This document shows, piece after piece, positions 22,801 through 33,705 of a DNA stretch of 64,000 nucleotides. How positions within the stretch are numbered: position 1 is the first letter of the stretch; the number at the start of each line of letters is the position of its first letter. The DNA comes from Hippopus hippopus. Taxonomy: Eukaryota > Mollusca > Bivalvia > Cardiida > Cardiidae. The notes under the pieces were generated by a model, which was not told the origin of the DNA, did no database searches, and saw only the letters and a program-made list of their open reading frames with translations. Location of the stretch: contig OX328098.1 in the NCBI GenBank assembly GCA_946811185.2, forward strand, positions 43,711,650 through 43,775,649. The letters are read 5' to 3'. The translations under genes and the position numbers were made by a program.

Positions 22801-22904
22801 CTGCAAAATAAAGAACTTGACAATATGTAGGCATGCATGGAGATTTCGATGGCTTGACACTGCCAATCAATCTTGCTCAGGGAAATACTCTTGATAACAA
22901 TTGC
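22801..22904 (-). pseudogene. Partial tandem duplicate of betaglycan exon 7, acceptor retained
   Basis: This stretch directly upstream of exon 22648-22800 repeats that exon's 5' part. A TTTTTCAG acceptor is followed by a frame reading AIVIKSISLSKIDWQCQAIE, against AMNIKSNSLSLIDPQCQAIE in the real exon, then HAYILSSS against HAYILTSS. The copy stops before the GCGT cysteine and runs into the real acceptor. It is open for 34 codons. Splicing at its acceptor would add 104 nt, shift the frame and meet TGA within the real exon (AGG CAA TGA). Confidence 0.75.
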
Positions 22905-23039
22905 CTGAAAAATCAACAAACCCCAGAAAGATGAAATACATATTTGCTAAGGGAAAAAACATTCTTGGGCCTAATGCACAAACCATTCTACATTTAAGTT
23001 TTGAATGAAATTATCACCTGACAACGAAAATAAAAACAG

Positions 23040-24006
23040 GTCTAAACTGAAAGCATTTGATGAAAACAAGTGATGGTACTTGTTTTCAAAAGAATCGAAA
23101 AACATTGTTGAAAACTAATGAAAAATGACAAATCAAATATGGTTGAAATGATAAGATATGTCTTTGTTATGGTAGAAAACATTTTAGGAAAAGGTGAAAA
23201 TGCTGGTTAACTAGTCATCTAATAAGCAGGGAGCATCCCTGAGCTGTGCATTTAGAATGAATCTGTTGGTGACAGAAAGGCTCAGCAAATCTGATGACTA
23301 GTCTATAAATTCAAACTTAAAAGAAATAGCTTTGGTCAAAACTTTTTTTTTTGCCTATTAGAGAAATGCCAGCAACTTTGTGTCCATCAAACCAAATATA
23401 ACTATATCAGGCTGTAAAAATTATGCTGGTCCATATTGAATGCATTTATGATTAGATGATTATTGGTATGCAGGTCAACTGATGAGACTTGGCTATGAAA
23501 GAGAAGAAAACAATGTGGGGTAAGGAAAAGATTCTAGATACCAGCATTTTCTCCTTTTCTCACAAAGCCTTCCTCCTCAGTGTAGTAAAAACTTGACATC
23601 CATTTGGAACAGTTTAATCCTTTGCCACAAAACAAAAAATTTTGAAACTGACCACAATGAAAGCATCTGCAGATGACAAATGTAGAGCTAAAAATGATAA
23701 TTTCTGTATTTGATAAAGTAGAAAACATTATTGGAAAATCCCAAATTGTTTTCAAAAAGCTTCTTCCTCTTGGTCACTTAACTGTTTACCAAACGACAAA
23801 TTTTTGGACTGGACCAAATTCAAAACATCTGCAGACAACAAATTAAATCTTGGTAATATGATGATTTCTGACTTTGATAGGGTAGAAAATATTGTGGGAA
23901 AAGGAGAAAATGCTGGTTACCAGCATTTTCTCCTTTTCCCACAATGTTTTCTATAGGCTTCTTTCTCTGGGTCGTTAAAAGTCGGGATTGTGTGGTAAAG
24001 AGTTAA
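23040..24006 (-). mobile_element. MITE family A remnants and one intact copy
   Basis: Half copies lie at about 23040-23215, 23440-23617 and 23614-23770. The intact copy is 23778-24006 (TTAA both ends). A small inverted pair ACTAGTCATC..GATGACTAGT bounds 23213-23304, probably another insertion inside a half copy. Confidence 0.65.
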
Positions 24007-24044
24007 ACTTGGGATTGTGAGGTAAACAGGTAACATGGTATTTT

Positions 24045-24273
24045 CTAACCCTTCCCCACATGACAAAATATTGAACTCAACCAAATTTAAAGCTTGCACA
24101 GATGACAAAGTGAATGTAACTCAAATGATGATTTCTGTTTTTGAGAGGGTAGAAAAGATTGTTGGAAAAGGAGAAAATCCTGGTTACCAGCATTTTCTCC
24201 TTTTCCCAGAATGTTTTAAAAGCTTTCTTTCGTCAGGGTCGTTAAAACTCGGGATTGTGTGGTGAACGGTTAA
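24045..24273 (-). mobile_element. MITE family A near exon 6 donor
   Basis: CTAACCCTTCCCCACATGAC to GTGTGGTGAACGGTTAA. It ends 27 bp from the last base of exon 24301-24428. Confidence 0.75.
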
Positions 24274-24300
24274 GTATGTTCATATATCTGCAACACTTAC

Positions 24301-24428
24301 CTGCAAAATATTTTTGCCAATAGCCACCAACAGGGTATTTGCATCACACTGCGTGTGGATGGCGCCCTTGAGGGCAAACTTGATCTGTGCAACTGACTGA
24401 TCATTTTCCTTTGGCTTACTTGGTTGTT
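24301..24428 (-). CDS. TGFBR3: Betaglycan-like exon 6 of window (linker into pre-ZP region)
   Basis: The acceptor is CATTTCTAG and the donor is CAG|GTAAGT. It encodes residues 262-304. The stretch AIHTQCDANTLLVAIGK matches vertebrate ALSVKCDNEKMIVAVEK, with a Cys-Asp pair and an alternating hydrophobic strand. Phase is 1 in and 0 out. A dispersed repeat (24442-24770) starts only 13 bp upstream of the acceptor, so the branch-point and polypyrimidine context is partly repeat-derived. A MITE ends 27 bp beyond the donor. Confidence 0.88.
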
Positions 24429-24441
24429 CTAGAAATGAATA

Positions 24442-24770
24442 AGAGCACCACATGCAGGTGCCAATGCTTGGCTGCTGTTGCTTCTTTAGTGAAATTTCTA
24501 GGCCAAAAAAAGGGGGCATAACTGTGTCAAAAATATGTTAATGGTTACTTAACTGTTGTTTAGGTTCCCTTTTTGATAGTTGACAACTAGTCCCAGTTTG
24601 AAGTAAATATCTTCAGCAATAACAGAGATACTATAAAATGCCAAAGTTTTTGCATCAAGACACCAACGAAGCAGGAGCAGACAACAACAGGGCTTTGACA
24701 ATAACTTGATGTTTGAAAACAGATGAGCTAAATATAAACTATATTTGTTTATAACAATTATCACTCTCTT
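24442..24770 (+). repeat. Dispersed repeat family E, copy 2
   Basis: It starts GAGCACCACATGCAGGTGCC, 13 bp upstream of the acceptor of exon 24301-24428, then GGGGGCATAACTGTGTC, AGGTTCCCTTTTTGATAG and AAGTAAATATCTTCAGC, in the order seen at 60610-60930. Confidence 0.7.
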
Positions 24771-24978
24771 TTTCATTAGGCATATTGATAAAGCTTTTAT
24801 GAAAAGGGTCTATTTATATTTCTTTTCCATTAATCCTTTTTTTTATTTTGTAAAACACTCTCAAGAGAAGACACTGTGGCAATAAAAGAAAATTTTCAGA
24901 ATGTGCAATTTCTCTTTTTGCCACAATGATTTCAAAAGCGGTCTACATGCAAAGGGAGGACTCCTGGTCAACAAGTGT

Positions 24979-25188
24979 TTTAACATTTTACCATAAAACA
25001 AAGTCTATTATGAAAGCACAAGAAATCAAATTTGGATCAAATATTTTATTTGTCTTTGAAAAATAAGAAAACATAGTGAGAAAGGGAGAAAATGCTGGTT
25101 ACTAGCATTTTCTCATTTTCACACAATGTTTTCAGAAGCTATCCTCCTCTGGATTGTTAAAACTCTGAATGATTTGGTAAAGGGACAA
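24979..25188 (-). mobile_element. MITE family A, diverged, near exon 5 donor
   Basis: TTTAACATTTTACCATAAAAC at the left, stem GAGAAAATGCTGGTTACTAGCA, right end TGATTTGGTAAAGGGAC. It ends 47 bp from exon 25236-25425. A further core with the CAATTTCTC variant lies at about 24860-24945. Confidence 0.6.
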
Positions 25189-25235
25189 GTGACACATTCC
25201 TCTTTAGAAGAGGTGACTCAAAAACTAAGTCTTAC

Positions 25236-25425
25236 CGATCACAGGAATAATTTCCGGCAGTGTAATCTGAATCAAGTTGGTGTCATTCATGGCAGTGTAC
25301 AGAGCAACTGGTCCTAGATAGTGCTCAATCCAGCGCAGAAGTTCCACACCAGAGTCTTGCAACTCTTCTGATCGAATCGCTACTGGTTCCATACGTATAT
25401 CAGACATGTCTACGTAACTGTTTGC
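25236..25425 (-). CDS. TGFBR3: Betaglycan-like exon 5 of window (orphan domain, second repeat)
   Basis: The acceptor is GGTTGTAG and the donor is ATCG|GTAAGA. It encodes residues 199-261. The core GVELLRWIEHYLGPVALYTA matches the vertebrate betaglycan segment NLVKWALDNGYSPITSYTM in spacing and in the W and Y positions. An N-glycosylation sequon NDT follows. Phase is 0 in and 1 out; the final G joins AA of the next exon to make Glu. A diverged MITE copy ends about 48 bp beyond the donor (25188). Confidence 0.88.
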
Positions 25426-25549
25426 CTACAACCATAAATGAATACACCCATTAATTGCTATAAAAGTTAGCTTAAAAATTTTGTCGAAAAGTAAAATCTC
25501 AAATACATGTACTGCAATCTGAAAACTCTTTTTGCATAAAAAATCTCAC

Positions 25550-25612
25550 CGTATAGGGTGATGTAGATCCACAATCCAAGTTCACATTCTGTCTGATCTG
25601 GACCAATGTGGT
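25550..25612 (-). CDS. TGFBR3: Betaglycan-like exon 4 of window (63-nt micro-sized exon)
   Basis: A small phase 0-0 exon (21 codons, residues 178-198) between acceptor TTTTACAG and donor ACG|GTGAGA. It begins TTLVQIRQNV and contains the motif LDCGS. The preceding exon ends SINIA, so the joined strand SINIATTLVQI corresponds to the SLKIIAPNSI region of vertebrate betaglycan. The exon is too short to stand out as an ORF. It was accepted because phase matches on both sides and the splice sites are good. Skipping it would keep the frame. Confidence 0.78.
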
Positions 25613-26138
25613 CTGTAAAAGCATACAGGGTCGTACTTACATGTAGCAGCCTTAGGGTTAATTTTCATAATAATACAAATGAAAACAACAACCCTTGATT
25701 ATTCCAACCTGAAAGGAGCCATTGGTCATTCAAAGGCCAAGATAATGCAGTTTTCAGGCCAGATTTTCTTCCTCAGTTCTAAGGCTAGTTTTTCTTATAT
25801 ATGTTTTTTATTTTATCCCAGATTTTTTTTTTTACATGTTCATTGTCCCAATGCATGCATTTGTACAGGCCTGTATCAGCCAGAAATGAACATAAAGCTC
25901 TGGCAACGTAAAATGCAACCTTATCTTGGTTCCATACTATCTGGTATTGTGTGAGATACAAACCAGTAAGCTGGACATAGAAGCCTTAAACTTACATCTT
26001 CAATATTAGGCTCCCTATACAAACCGGACTCTGTGACAAAACTTTAAACCTCTCCATATTCAGTACACCCAGATCTAGGTCGAATGTCCACCTACAGAAA
26101 TCGACTGACCTATCCCATATCTGCAGTATCTCTGAAAC

Positions 26139-26581
26139 TTAACCCTTTACCACACAATGACGCCTTTTAACACCCCTGAAAAAGAGGCCTTTTTAAAACA
26201 TTGTGGGAAAAGGAGAAAATGCTGGTAACCAGCATTTTCTCCTTTTCCCACAAAGTTTTCTACCCTATCAAAGAAAAATTGCTTTATTTGAGCCACTATG
26301 AAATTGTCATCTGCAAATCCTTTCAATTTGGATAGGTCTTAAATTTTGCTGTATGGTAAAGGGTTAACACTTTACCAAACAATCCCATGTTATAAGCACA
26401 AAAGACTTTTGAAAACATTGTATGAAAAGGAGAAAATGCTGGTGACCAGCATTTTCTCCTTTTCCTACAATGTTTTCTGGCCTTATAAAGACAAATATCA
26501 TCATTTGAGCTATGTTTACTTTGTTGTCTGTCAATAGTTTCAATTCATTAACATGAAAGAATTTTGGTTTTTGGTAAAGAT
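26139..26581 (+). mobile_element. MITE family A tandem pair sharing one TTAA
   Basis: 26139-26367 ends GGTAAAGGGTTAA and 26364-26581 starts at that TTAA. The orientation is the same. The second lacks a right TTAA. Confidence 0.8.
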
Positions 26582-26698
26582 TTCCATGCCAGATATGCTT
26601 CCATCTGATTTTTGGTACACTACAGGAGAAAATCTTCTATGGGTTCTTATTACATTTTTAGAAATAAATAGCTGTACTGATCAGAGAAACTATAGACA

Positions 26699-26990
26699 TG
26701 AGCCATGCTCCGGCAAAAAGGGCATCTCCTTGATGCATGATACTAAGTAAGTCATCACATAATTATGTTCCATGAAATCCAATCTGTCCAACAACAGGCT
26801 GAATCCTAAGGTAGAATGGTCCTCAAACATGCAGAAAATTTATCAAAAACATAAAAGGTTTGACACAGGTTAGCCTGTGAGAACTGGGCAGGTCAACCTA
26901 GATTGATAATTTTTGCAGATGTATTAAAACCTTTTTAAGGCTTGAATTATATTGATCAACCTTCTTTCCCCCCCCCCCCCCCCCCCCCCA
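26699..26990. repeat. Family D repeat, copy 3, and C22 tract
   Basis: GAGCCATGCTCCGGC at the left with a degraded centre (CAGGTTAGCCTGTGAG). A 22-base C run at 26968-26989 follows. Confidence 0.6.
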
Positions 26991-27351
26991 TGAGATGCTG
27001 CACAATATCATGCAATATAAGCATGACTGGCCAAATGAAATCTAGGAATCTCTTTGAAATATGTGACAAACAAAGTACCATAAGTGATAATACGGCATAA
27101 CCTTGACAACAATATGCTCAGATGAGCTTAAAGGACAAATGTTAATATGGATTCAGGTCAAGTATATGGATATAATGTATCGGAAATATGTAGTAATAAA
27201 TAATCCTCGTACTAGTAACATCTGTCATTCTGGCATTATAAATCTACAATTACTATTCTCCCATTTATGTCAATAAATAATGTATACATATCAATAAAAT
27301 ATGTCCCATTACCTTATTCACTTTATTTTCAGATTTTGTTGAAATTCGCGT

Positions 27352-28099
27352 GTTATCAAGCAACAAAATCTTAGACTTGTTTAAATGACAAACTTTTGCT
27401 GATGACATATTCAATAAGGCTCTGACAAATGGGATTTGCTCTTTCAAGGGTTGAAAACAATATGGGAAAAGGACAAAATGCTGGTTACCAGCATTTTGTC
27501 CTTCACCTACCATGTCTTAAAAGTCTTTTTTCACAGTTGTTAAAACATGGGACTGTTTGATAATGGTTAAGCAAGCATCATGTATTGATCCTTTACCACT
27601 CAATCCCTAGTATTAATCCTGAAGTAGACAGCTTTTGAAAATATTGTGGGAAAATGAGAAAATGCTGGTAACCAGCATTTTCTCCTATTCCCACAATATT
27701 TTGTACCCTTTCAAAGACAAATACTATCATATGAGCCAAAGTCACCTTATTGTCTTCAAATGCACTTGATATGTACAGGTCTAAAATTTCGTTGTGTGCA
27801 GATTGATTGATTAATTCATTGAATGGTCTTTAACATACACCTCCATAACACACAAGTGTTAACAAAAGCATACCCTTAACTGTTTACCAAATGACAAGAT
27901 TTTAGACCAGTCCAAACTGAAAAAATTTGAAGACAGCAAATTACATGCAGCTAAAATGATGGGGCTTGTCTCTTAGAGGGTAGAAAACATCATTGGAAAA
28001 GGAGAAAATGCTGGTTATTTTCTCCTTTTCTAACAATGCTTTCAAAAGCCTTCTTACTTGGGGTCGCTAAAACTCGGGATTGTTTGGTAGAGGGTTATT
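27352..28099. mobile_element. MITE family A, three copies next to exon 3
   Basis: 27352-27570 (minus), 27586-27800 (plus, end decayed) and 27876-28099 (minus). The last ends TTGGTAGAGGGTTATTAA about 20 bp from the donor of exon 28119-28299. Confidence 0.7.
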
Positions 28100-28118
28100 A
28101 AGTTTAAGGCAGACATAC

Positions 28119-28299
28119 CGCAATATTGATTGATCCTTTCAGTTTTCTGGTATATACCCTCCATGATATGACACTGGGTGACTTGAGGACAAGCCAAAAA
28201 TCTTCATCCACCGTGTGTCCAGAATGTCGCTTGAGCTCCAAGTTTACTTCAAAATGTCCATCAGATGGTACATCCTTCAGTTCAACTACATACGCTTTC
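28119..28299 (-). CDS. TGFBR3: Betaglycan-like exon 3 of window (orphan domain)
   Basis: The acceptor is TTTGAAATAG and the donor is GCG|GTATGT. It encodes residues 117-177: AYVVELKDVP...FEVNLEL...FWLVLKSPSVISWRV. This aligns by eye with the vertebrate segment VHIIELITP...FQVDITI...LILILKCKKSVNWVI, including the conserved Trp. Phase is 2 in and 0 out. The exon is bracketed by two MITE copies in opposite orientation: one ends about 20 bp away at 28099 and the other starts 25 bp away at 28325. Confidence 0.87.
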
Positions 28300-28324
28300 C
28301 TATTTCAAACAAGAAATATCTTTT

Positions 28325-28553
28325 TTAACTCTTATATACACCATCTAGTGTTTTAACAACCCTACACAAGAAAACTTTTGAAAGCATGGTGGGAAAAGGA
28401 GAAAATACTGGTATCCAGCAGTTTCTCCTTCTCCCACGATGTTTTCTACCCTATGAAAGACGAATTTCATGTTTTGAGTAACATTTAATCGGTTTTCTGC
28501 CAATGCTTTCAATTTGGACCAGTCTAAAAATTTGTTGTTTGGTAACGAGTTAA
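28325..28553 (+). mobile_element. MITE family A on acceptor side of exon 3
   Basis: It begins at TTAA 25 bp upstream of exon 28119-28299 and ends TTTGGTAACGAGTTAA. It is opposite in orientation to 27876-28099, so the exon sits between inverted copies. Confidence 0.75.
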
Positions 28554-29088
28554 AGAAGACAGCTTAACAGGTACTGAAATGTAAATTCAAACTCTTTTGT
28601 TGTTCAATATGGAGAGAAATAAGGAAAAGCAGCCTCGCCAGCAATTATTTCCTATTTTCCCAATCATTTTGCATATTGTTGGTGAGTGAAACTTTCAAAA
28701 ATATATTCTTTTCAAAATTAGAATTTTAAAAACCAAAATCATCAACTGAGCAGTTGCTGCTAAAAAGGATGTGCCTGAAAATGCTTTCAGAAATACAGTA
28801 TTGGGCTACAGTGTGACACTAAAAAAATATTATCAAATCACCAATTTGTACAAGAGACAGAATATCCCCTACATATATACATATATATTGGTGTCATCAT
28901 TGTGTCCACAAATAGGTAAGCATTGGCCTGCTAAATTAACATGTCCGCATTTTTGACAAATAACTAATTATTATTTATTAATTCAAGAATATCAATTATC
29001 TAGTAAAATGAACTATGAAAATTCATCAATACTAAAATTAAAGAAATACAGCATAACCCGCCCCACCTCTTTTTTTTTTCAAAATTAC

Positions 29089-29242
29089 CTTAATCCACTG
29101 TAGATGCTTTGGCTTGGCTCTCTGTTACTAACCAGACATCCATCTACAGGTTTGGGTTTTTTGTCTGTGGCTCTTACACTTAGTGTGCTGTTCTGCTGCC
29201 TATCTAGATGTACACAACTTTTGTCCAAGTCTGTACTTGAAG
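29089..29242 (-). CDS. TGFBR3: Betaglycan-like exon 2 of window (orphan domain)
   Basis: The acceptor is TTTTTCAG and the donor is AAG|GTAATT. It encodes residues 66-116, with Cys75 (DKSC, aligning with the PPKC cysteine of vertebrate betaglycan), an N-glycosylation sequon at Asn83 (NST) and a second cysteine in the motif VDGCLVS, which resembles AEGCVMS of the vertebrate protein. It ends in phase 2, and the next exon supplies G to make Arg. A palindromic MITE begins 51 bp upstream of its acceptor (29294). Confidence 0.85.
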
Positions 29243-29293
29243 CTGAAAAATAAAACACAGCATCACAATATAGCTTGAATAATAATATTGTCT

Positions 29294-29823
29294 TTAACTC
29301 TTCACCGCACAATGCTAACTTTTAACGACCCAGGGAAAGAAGGCTTTTGAAAACATTGTAGGAAAAGGAGAAAATGCTGGTAAACAGCATTTTCTCCTTT
29401 TCCCACCATGTTTTATAACCAATCAAAGAAAATGGCACCATTTGAGCCACACTGAAATTGTCGTCTGAAAATGCTTTTGATTTGGACAAGGCTAACATTT
29501 TGTCGTCTGGTAAAGAGTTAAAATCCAACTAGCCAACATTTACAATGTAATAGGGAAACAAGGTTTCAACCATTACCATTTTAAACAGTTACTTTTTATC
29601 AGACAACAAAATTTTATGATTTGTCCAGATCAAAATCATTTGCAGACAACAAATAAAATGTGGCTCAAATAAAGACAACTGCCTTTTAAAGACAAGAAAT
29701 CATTCTGTGAAAAGGAGAAAAATGCTACAAGCACTTATTCTCCCTTTTCACAGAATGTCTTCAAAAACACTTTACCTCAAGACAGTTTTGACATTCAACA
29801 TGCACTGTTTGCAAAAAGGTTAA
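29294..29823. mobile_element. MITE family A, two copies upstream of exon 2
   Basis: 29294-29521 (plus) has TTAA both ends and an almost perfect stem. 29582-29823 (minus) is diverged, with the centre AAATGCTACAAGCACTTATT. Confidence 0.7.
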
Positions 29824-29979
29824 CAAATAATTCTATATTGTCAATCCACACCAGAAGAGGCATGCTTAAAATAATGCTAAAATGTGTGACCAACAGACAG
29901 CAGAAAGGCTTAAAACCACATGAAGACAGACCAGGGTATGTATTCACCAATCATTCCTAAGACTTTTCCTAATAATGGT

Positions 29980-30101
29980 CTTTGTCTTATTCTCCATGAT
30001 TTTCTAACTTTGAAAGTAACACAACTTCTTATTGGCTTAACCAAATGGTTACTGTATTGTATTACTTTCAAAGTTAGAAAAATCTGGAAAATAAGACAAA
30101 G
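29980..30101. repeat. Fold-back repeat, about 40-bp arms
   Basis: CTTTGTCTTATTCTCCATG and ATTTTCTAACTTTGAAAGTAA on the left are mirrored by TTACTTTCAAAGTTAGAAAAA and ATAAGACAAAG on the right, around a loop of about 40 bp. Unrelated to family A. Confidence 0.75.
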
Positions 30102-30200
30102 AACATTCTTAAAAATGGTTCGTGATGACAAACCAGTTGAACAGGCAATTCCAGCAATGTCACTACTTCAGCCTGAAAAAATTTCTTAGCTAAAATAAAA

Positions 30201-31326
30201 CTAGAGGCGCTTGAGCGCCTGTATCGCTCCACAGGCCTGATATTTCTATAATGGCGAAAGGAAGTTTTTAACAATTATCATTCAATTCTGCATTTTAGCT
30301 CACTGAAGAAACAATTTGGTAGACAACCACCATAGGAACTTACCTGCAAAACAACAATGAAATCCAATGAATAGTTTTAGAGAAGAAATTTTTCAAAGAT
30401 TTTACTTTATACCATAAAAGGAAAATGAGTCTCCCATAAAAGCCATGTTTTTTGACAGATCTTTTTTTTTTTAAGGAATTCTGTAAACCTGTATCTAAGG
30501 AACATTCCTACAATATAATAATGCTATCCAAATAGCGGTTTGGGAGGAGAAGATTTTTAAAGGTTTTTTACTTTGGTTGCCATGGCAACCAGAATTCTTC
30601 ATGGAACACAATTATTTGAAGGAATTTGAAAGAGGACCACCAAAGGAACATTCCTGTGAAATTTGGTAAAAATCCAGTCAATAGTTTCTGAGGAGAAGTT
30701 TTTTAAAGAAAAAGTTTACGGACGCACGCACGGACGAACGGACGAACGAACGGACGGACGGACGGACGCACGACGGACACAACGCCATGACAATAGCTCA
30801 CTAGCTCACTGAAGAAACAGTTTGGTAGACAACCACCATAGGAACTTACCTGCAAAACAACAATGAAATCCAATGAATAGTTTTAGAGAAGAAATTTTTC
30901 AAAGATTTTACTTTATACCATAAAAGGAAAATGAGTCTCCCATAAAAGCCATGTTTTTTGACAGATCTTTTTTTTTTTAAGGAATTCTGTAAACCTGTAT
31001 CTAAGGAACATTCTTGCAAAATAATAATGCTATCCAAATAGCTGTTTGGGAGGAGAAGATTTTTAAAGGTTTTTTACTTTGGTTGCCATGGCAACCAGAA
31101 TTCTTCATGGAACACAATTATTTGAAGGAATTTGAAAGAGGACCACCAAAGGAACATTCCTGTGAAATTTGGTAAAAATCCAGTCAATAGTTTCTGAGGA
31201 GAAGTTTTTTAAAGAAAAAGTTTACGGACGAACGGACGGACGAACGGACGCACGGACGGACGCACGGACGCACGACGGACACAACGCCATGACAATAGCT
31301 CTCTGGCCTTTGGCCAGTGGAGCTAA
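30201..31326 (+). mobile_element. Tandem dimer of Helitron-like element B1
   Basis: The first copy (30201-30803) has the 5' hairpin but stops before the 3' stem-loop. The second (30804-31326) lacks about the first 100 bp but keeps the 3' end GGCCTTTGGCCAGTGGAGCTAA. The two interiors are almost the same base for base, including the run of GGACG repeats. This is a head-to-tail dimer with one complete pair of ends. Confidence 0.75.
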
Positions 31327-31329
31327 TGA

Positions 31330-31446
31330 CATCTATACCAGATGAAAAATAAAAAAAAAATAGACTCATCCAAATTGAAAAAATCTTCAGATGGCAAATT
31401 TAACAGGGCTAAAATGATGACCTTTTGAAAACACTGCGGGGAAAAG
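31330..31446 (-). repeat. MITE fragment interrupted by a Helitron-like insertion
   Basis: One arm and spacer of the family A MITE (ACTCATCCAAATTGAAAAAATC through CCTTTTGAAAACACTG-CGGGGAAAAG) stop abruptly where AAACAAGAGGGCC of element B5 starts. The other MITE arm is missing. Confidence 0.6.
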
Positions 31447-31449
31447 AAA

Positions 31450-32346
31450 CAAGAGGGCCATGATGGCCCTGTATCGCTCCACTGGCTATTAAGTAAAATT
31501 CTGACCAGTCGTTTCAGAGAAGAAGAATTTTTAAGAATTTCTAAATTTCCATATAGTGCAAGTAGCCCCATTCACCAGAGCCACATTTTTTGACGGATCA
31601 AAATTTTAAGAACAATTTTTGAAAAAGGTCACCCAAGCAACAATCCTGTGAAATTATTTCAAAATCTGACCTGCTGTTTCAGAGAAGATTTTTAAAGAAT
31701 TCCTTCATTTCTGTATAGTGCAAGAAGCCCCCATTCACCAGAGCCACGTTTTTTGACGGATCAAAATTTTACGAACAGTTTTTGAAAAGGGTCACCCAAG
31801 GAACAATCCTGTGAAATTATTTCGAAATCTGACCAGCGGTTTCAGAGAAGAAGAATTTTGAAGAATTCCTTCATTTCTATATGGTGCAAGAAGCCCCCAT
31901 TCACCAGAGCCACATTTTTTGACGGATCAAAATTTTACGAACAATTTTTAAAAAGGGTCACCCAAGGAGCATATCTGTGAAATTATTTCAAAATCTGACC
32001 CGTGGTTTCAGAGGAGAAGATTTTTAAAGAATTCCATAAAAAAATTCCATTTGGTTGCAATGGCAACCAGAGTTTTTGATGGAATCAAATTCTGTGAACA
32101 GTTTTTAAAGAGGACCTTCCAAGGAACATTCCAGCAAAGTTTGGTCCAAATCCGCCCAGTGGTTTAGGAGGAGTTGATGTTTAAAGAATTGTTGACGACA
32201 CACGATGCACAACGGACACCAGGTGATCCTAAAAGCTCCCCTTGAGCACGTTGTGCTCAAGTGAGCTAAAAAGTTAACATACGGATGGACGCACAACGGA
32301 CAACGGGCCATAACATAAGCCTGCTGGCCTTCGGCCAGTGGAGCTA
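31450..32346 (+). mobile_element. Helitron-like element B5 plus remnant 3' end of a second copy
   Basis: It opens CAAGAGGGCCATGATGGCCC. The core has about four units with CCCCATTCACCAGAGCCAC, TTTTTTGACGGATCAAAATTTT, GGTCACCCAAGGA and TGTGAAATTATTTC. It ends CTTGAGCACGTTGTGCTCAAGTGAGCTAA at 32269 (stem GAGCAC..GTGCTC). Directly after it, 32270-32346 holds another 3' end (GGACGCACAACGGACAACGGG then GGCCTTCGGCCAGTGGAGCTAA). Confidence 0.75.
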
Positions 32347-32459
32347 AAAAACTTGTCTAGCACCAATCATGTATCACTGCAGCTTGATAATCAAGGGAGG
32401 TAAATAGTAACGAACTTTATCTTTCATAAAAAGAGTTATTTCCCTTGATTAATGTTTAA

Positions 32460-33705
32460 ATTGAAGTGACAATATTTTGAAGCCCATGTTAAACTTGCGA
32501 TCCCTGGAATGAAGGCAATTTTGACCCCAGACCTACAATATGAAACTAGAATGTGTGGTTATAAACAAAAAGATTCTTTAATCTTGCCCAATAAAAAGTC
32601 ATGTAAAACAAGTTTGCTGAATAAAAGGCCCTGTAAAATATGTGATCCATGACACAAGTTTATCAAGTTTTCACTATAAAAGCCAATGTAAAACTTGTGA
32701 CCCCTGGTGTGGAGTCAAACTTGACCCCCAAAGTTAAAATTTGGGCCCTCTTGGTAGAGGCCCATTATATAAAGTTACATGCAAAATTTGGTAGCCCTAG
32801 GCTTAAATATGGCTATGTACAAGTAGATTATTAAAGTTTCCTTATATAAGACCATGTAGAACTTGTGACCCCCTGGGGTGGGGCTACATTTGACCCCCTG
32901 GGCTATAATTTGGGCACCCTTGATAGAGACCCCCTAGATAAAGCTAAATGCAAAATTTGATAGCCCTAGCCCTTATAGCTAGATGCAAAAGATTTTCCTA
33001 TATAAGCCCGCCCATGTAAAACATGTTACCCCCCCGGAGTGAAGTCAAATTTGACCCTCGGCTATAATTTGGACACCCTTGGTACAGGTCCACTAGATAA
33101 AGCTACATGCCAAATTTGGTCGCCCTAGGCCCCATGGCTAGGCCAAAGAAGAATTTTAAAGTTCTCCCTAAATAAGCCCATGTAAAACTTGTTATATAAG
33201 CCCATGTAAAACTTGTTACCCCCGGGCAGGGCCTAATTTGACCCCAGGGCTATAATTTGAACAATCTTGGCAGAGGTCCACTAGATAAAGCTACATGCCA
33301 AATTTGGTAGCTCTAGGCCCTATGGCTAGGTAGAAGAGGAATTTTAAAGTTCTCCCTAAATAAGCCCATGTATAACTTGTAACCCCCGGGGCGGGGCCAA
33401 TTTTGACCCCAGGGCTATAAATTGAAGAAACTTGGTAGAGGTCCACTAGATAAAGCTACATGCCAAATTTGGTAGCCCTTGGCCTTACGGTTTCAGACAA
33501 GAAGATTTTCAAAGATTTTCAAAATTTTTCAGTTTTGTTGCCATGGCAACCAGAGTTTTTGAAGGAATTAAATTCTTTCAAGAAATTCTGAAGAGGACCA
33601 TGGCAGGATCATTTCTGTGAAGTTTCATCAAAATTGGATGGGTAGTTTCAGAGAAGAAGACGTTTTAAAAAAAGTTAACGCACGGACGGACGGACGGACG
33701 GACCA
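32460..33705 (+). repeat. Tandem-repeat element B6 (about 165-bp units)
   Basis: About five units contain CCCATGTAAAACTTGT-ACCCC, GGGGCCAA-TTTGACCCC, GGCTATAATTTG, CTAGATAAAGCTACATG and CAAATTTGGTAGCCCTAGGC. The 3' part contains GTTGCCATGGCAACCAGAG and a GGAC run, both shared with family B, but the terminal hairpin + CTAA is missing. Adjacent 32347-32459 shows nothing recognisable. Confidence 0.65.

Noticed and set aside
29322..29528. Many short ORFs with MLVTSIFSFSHNVF-like or GKGENAGNQHFLLFPQCF-like peptides, throughout the window
   Set aside because: They are translations of the two strands of the palindromic MITE stem, occur wherever the repeat does, and have no independent coding evidence.
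31184..31369. ORF with repeated VRPCVRSSV-like peptide
   Set aside because: It is the GGAC/GAACGGAC run of a Helitron-like element read in one frame.
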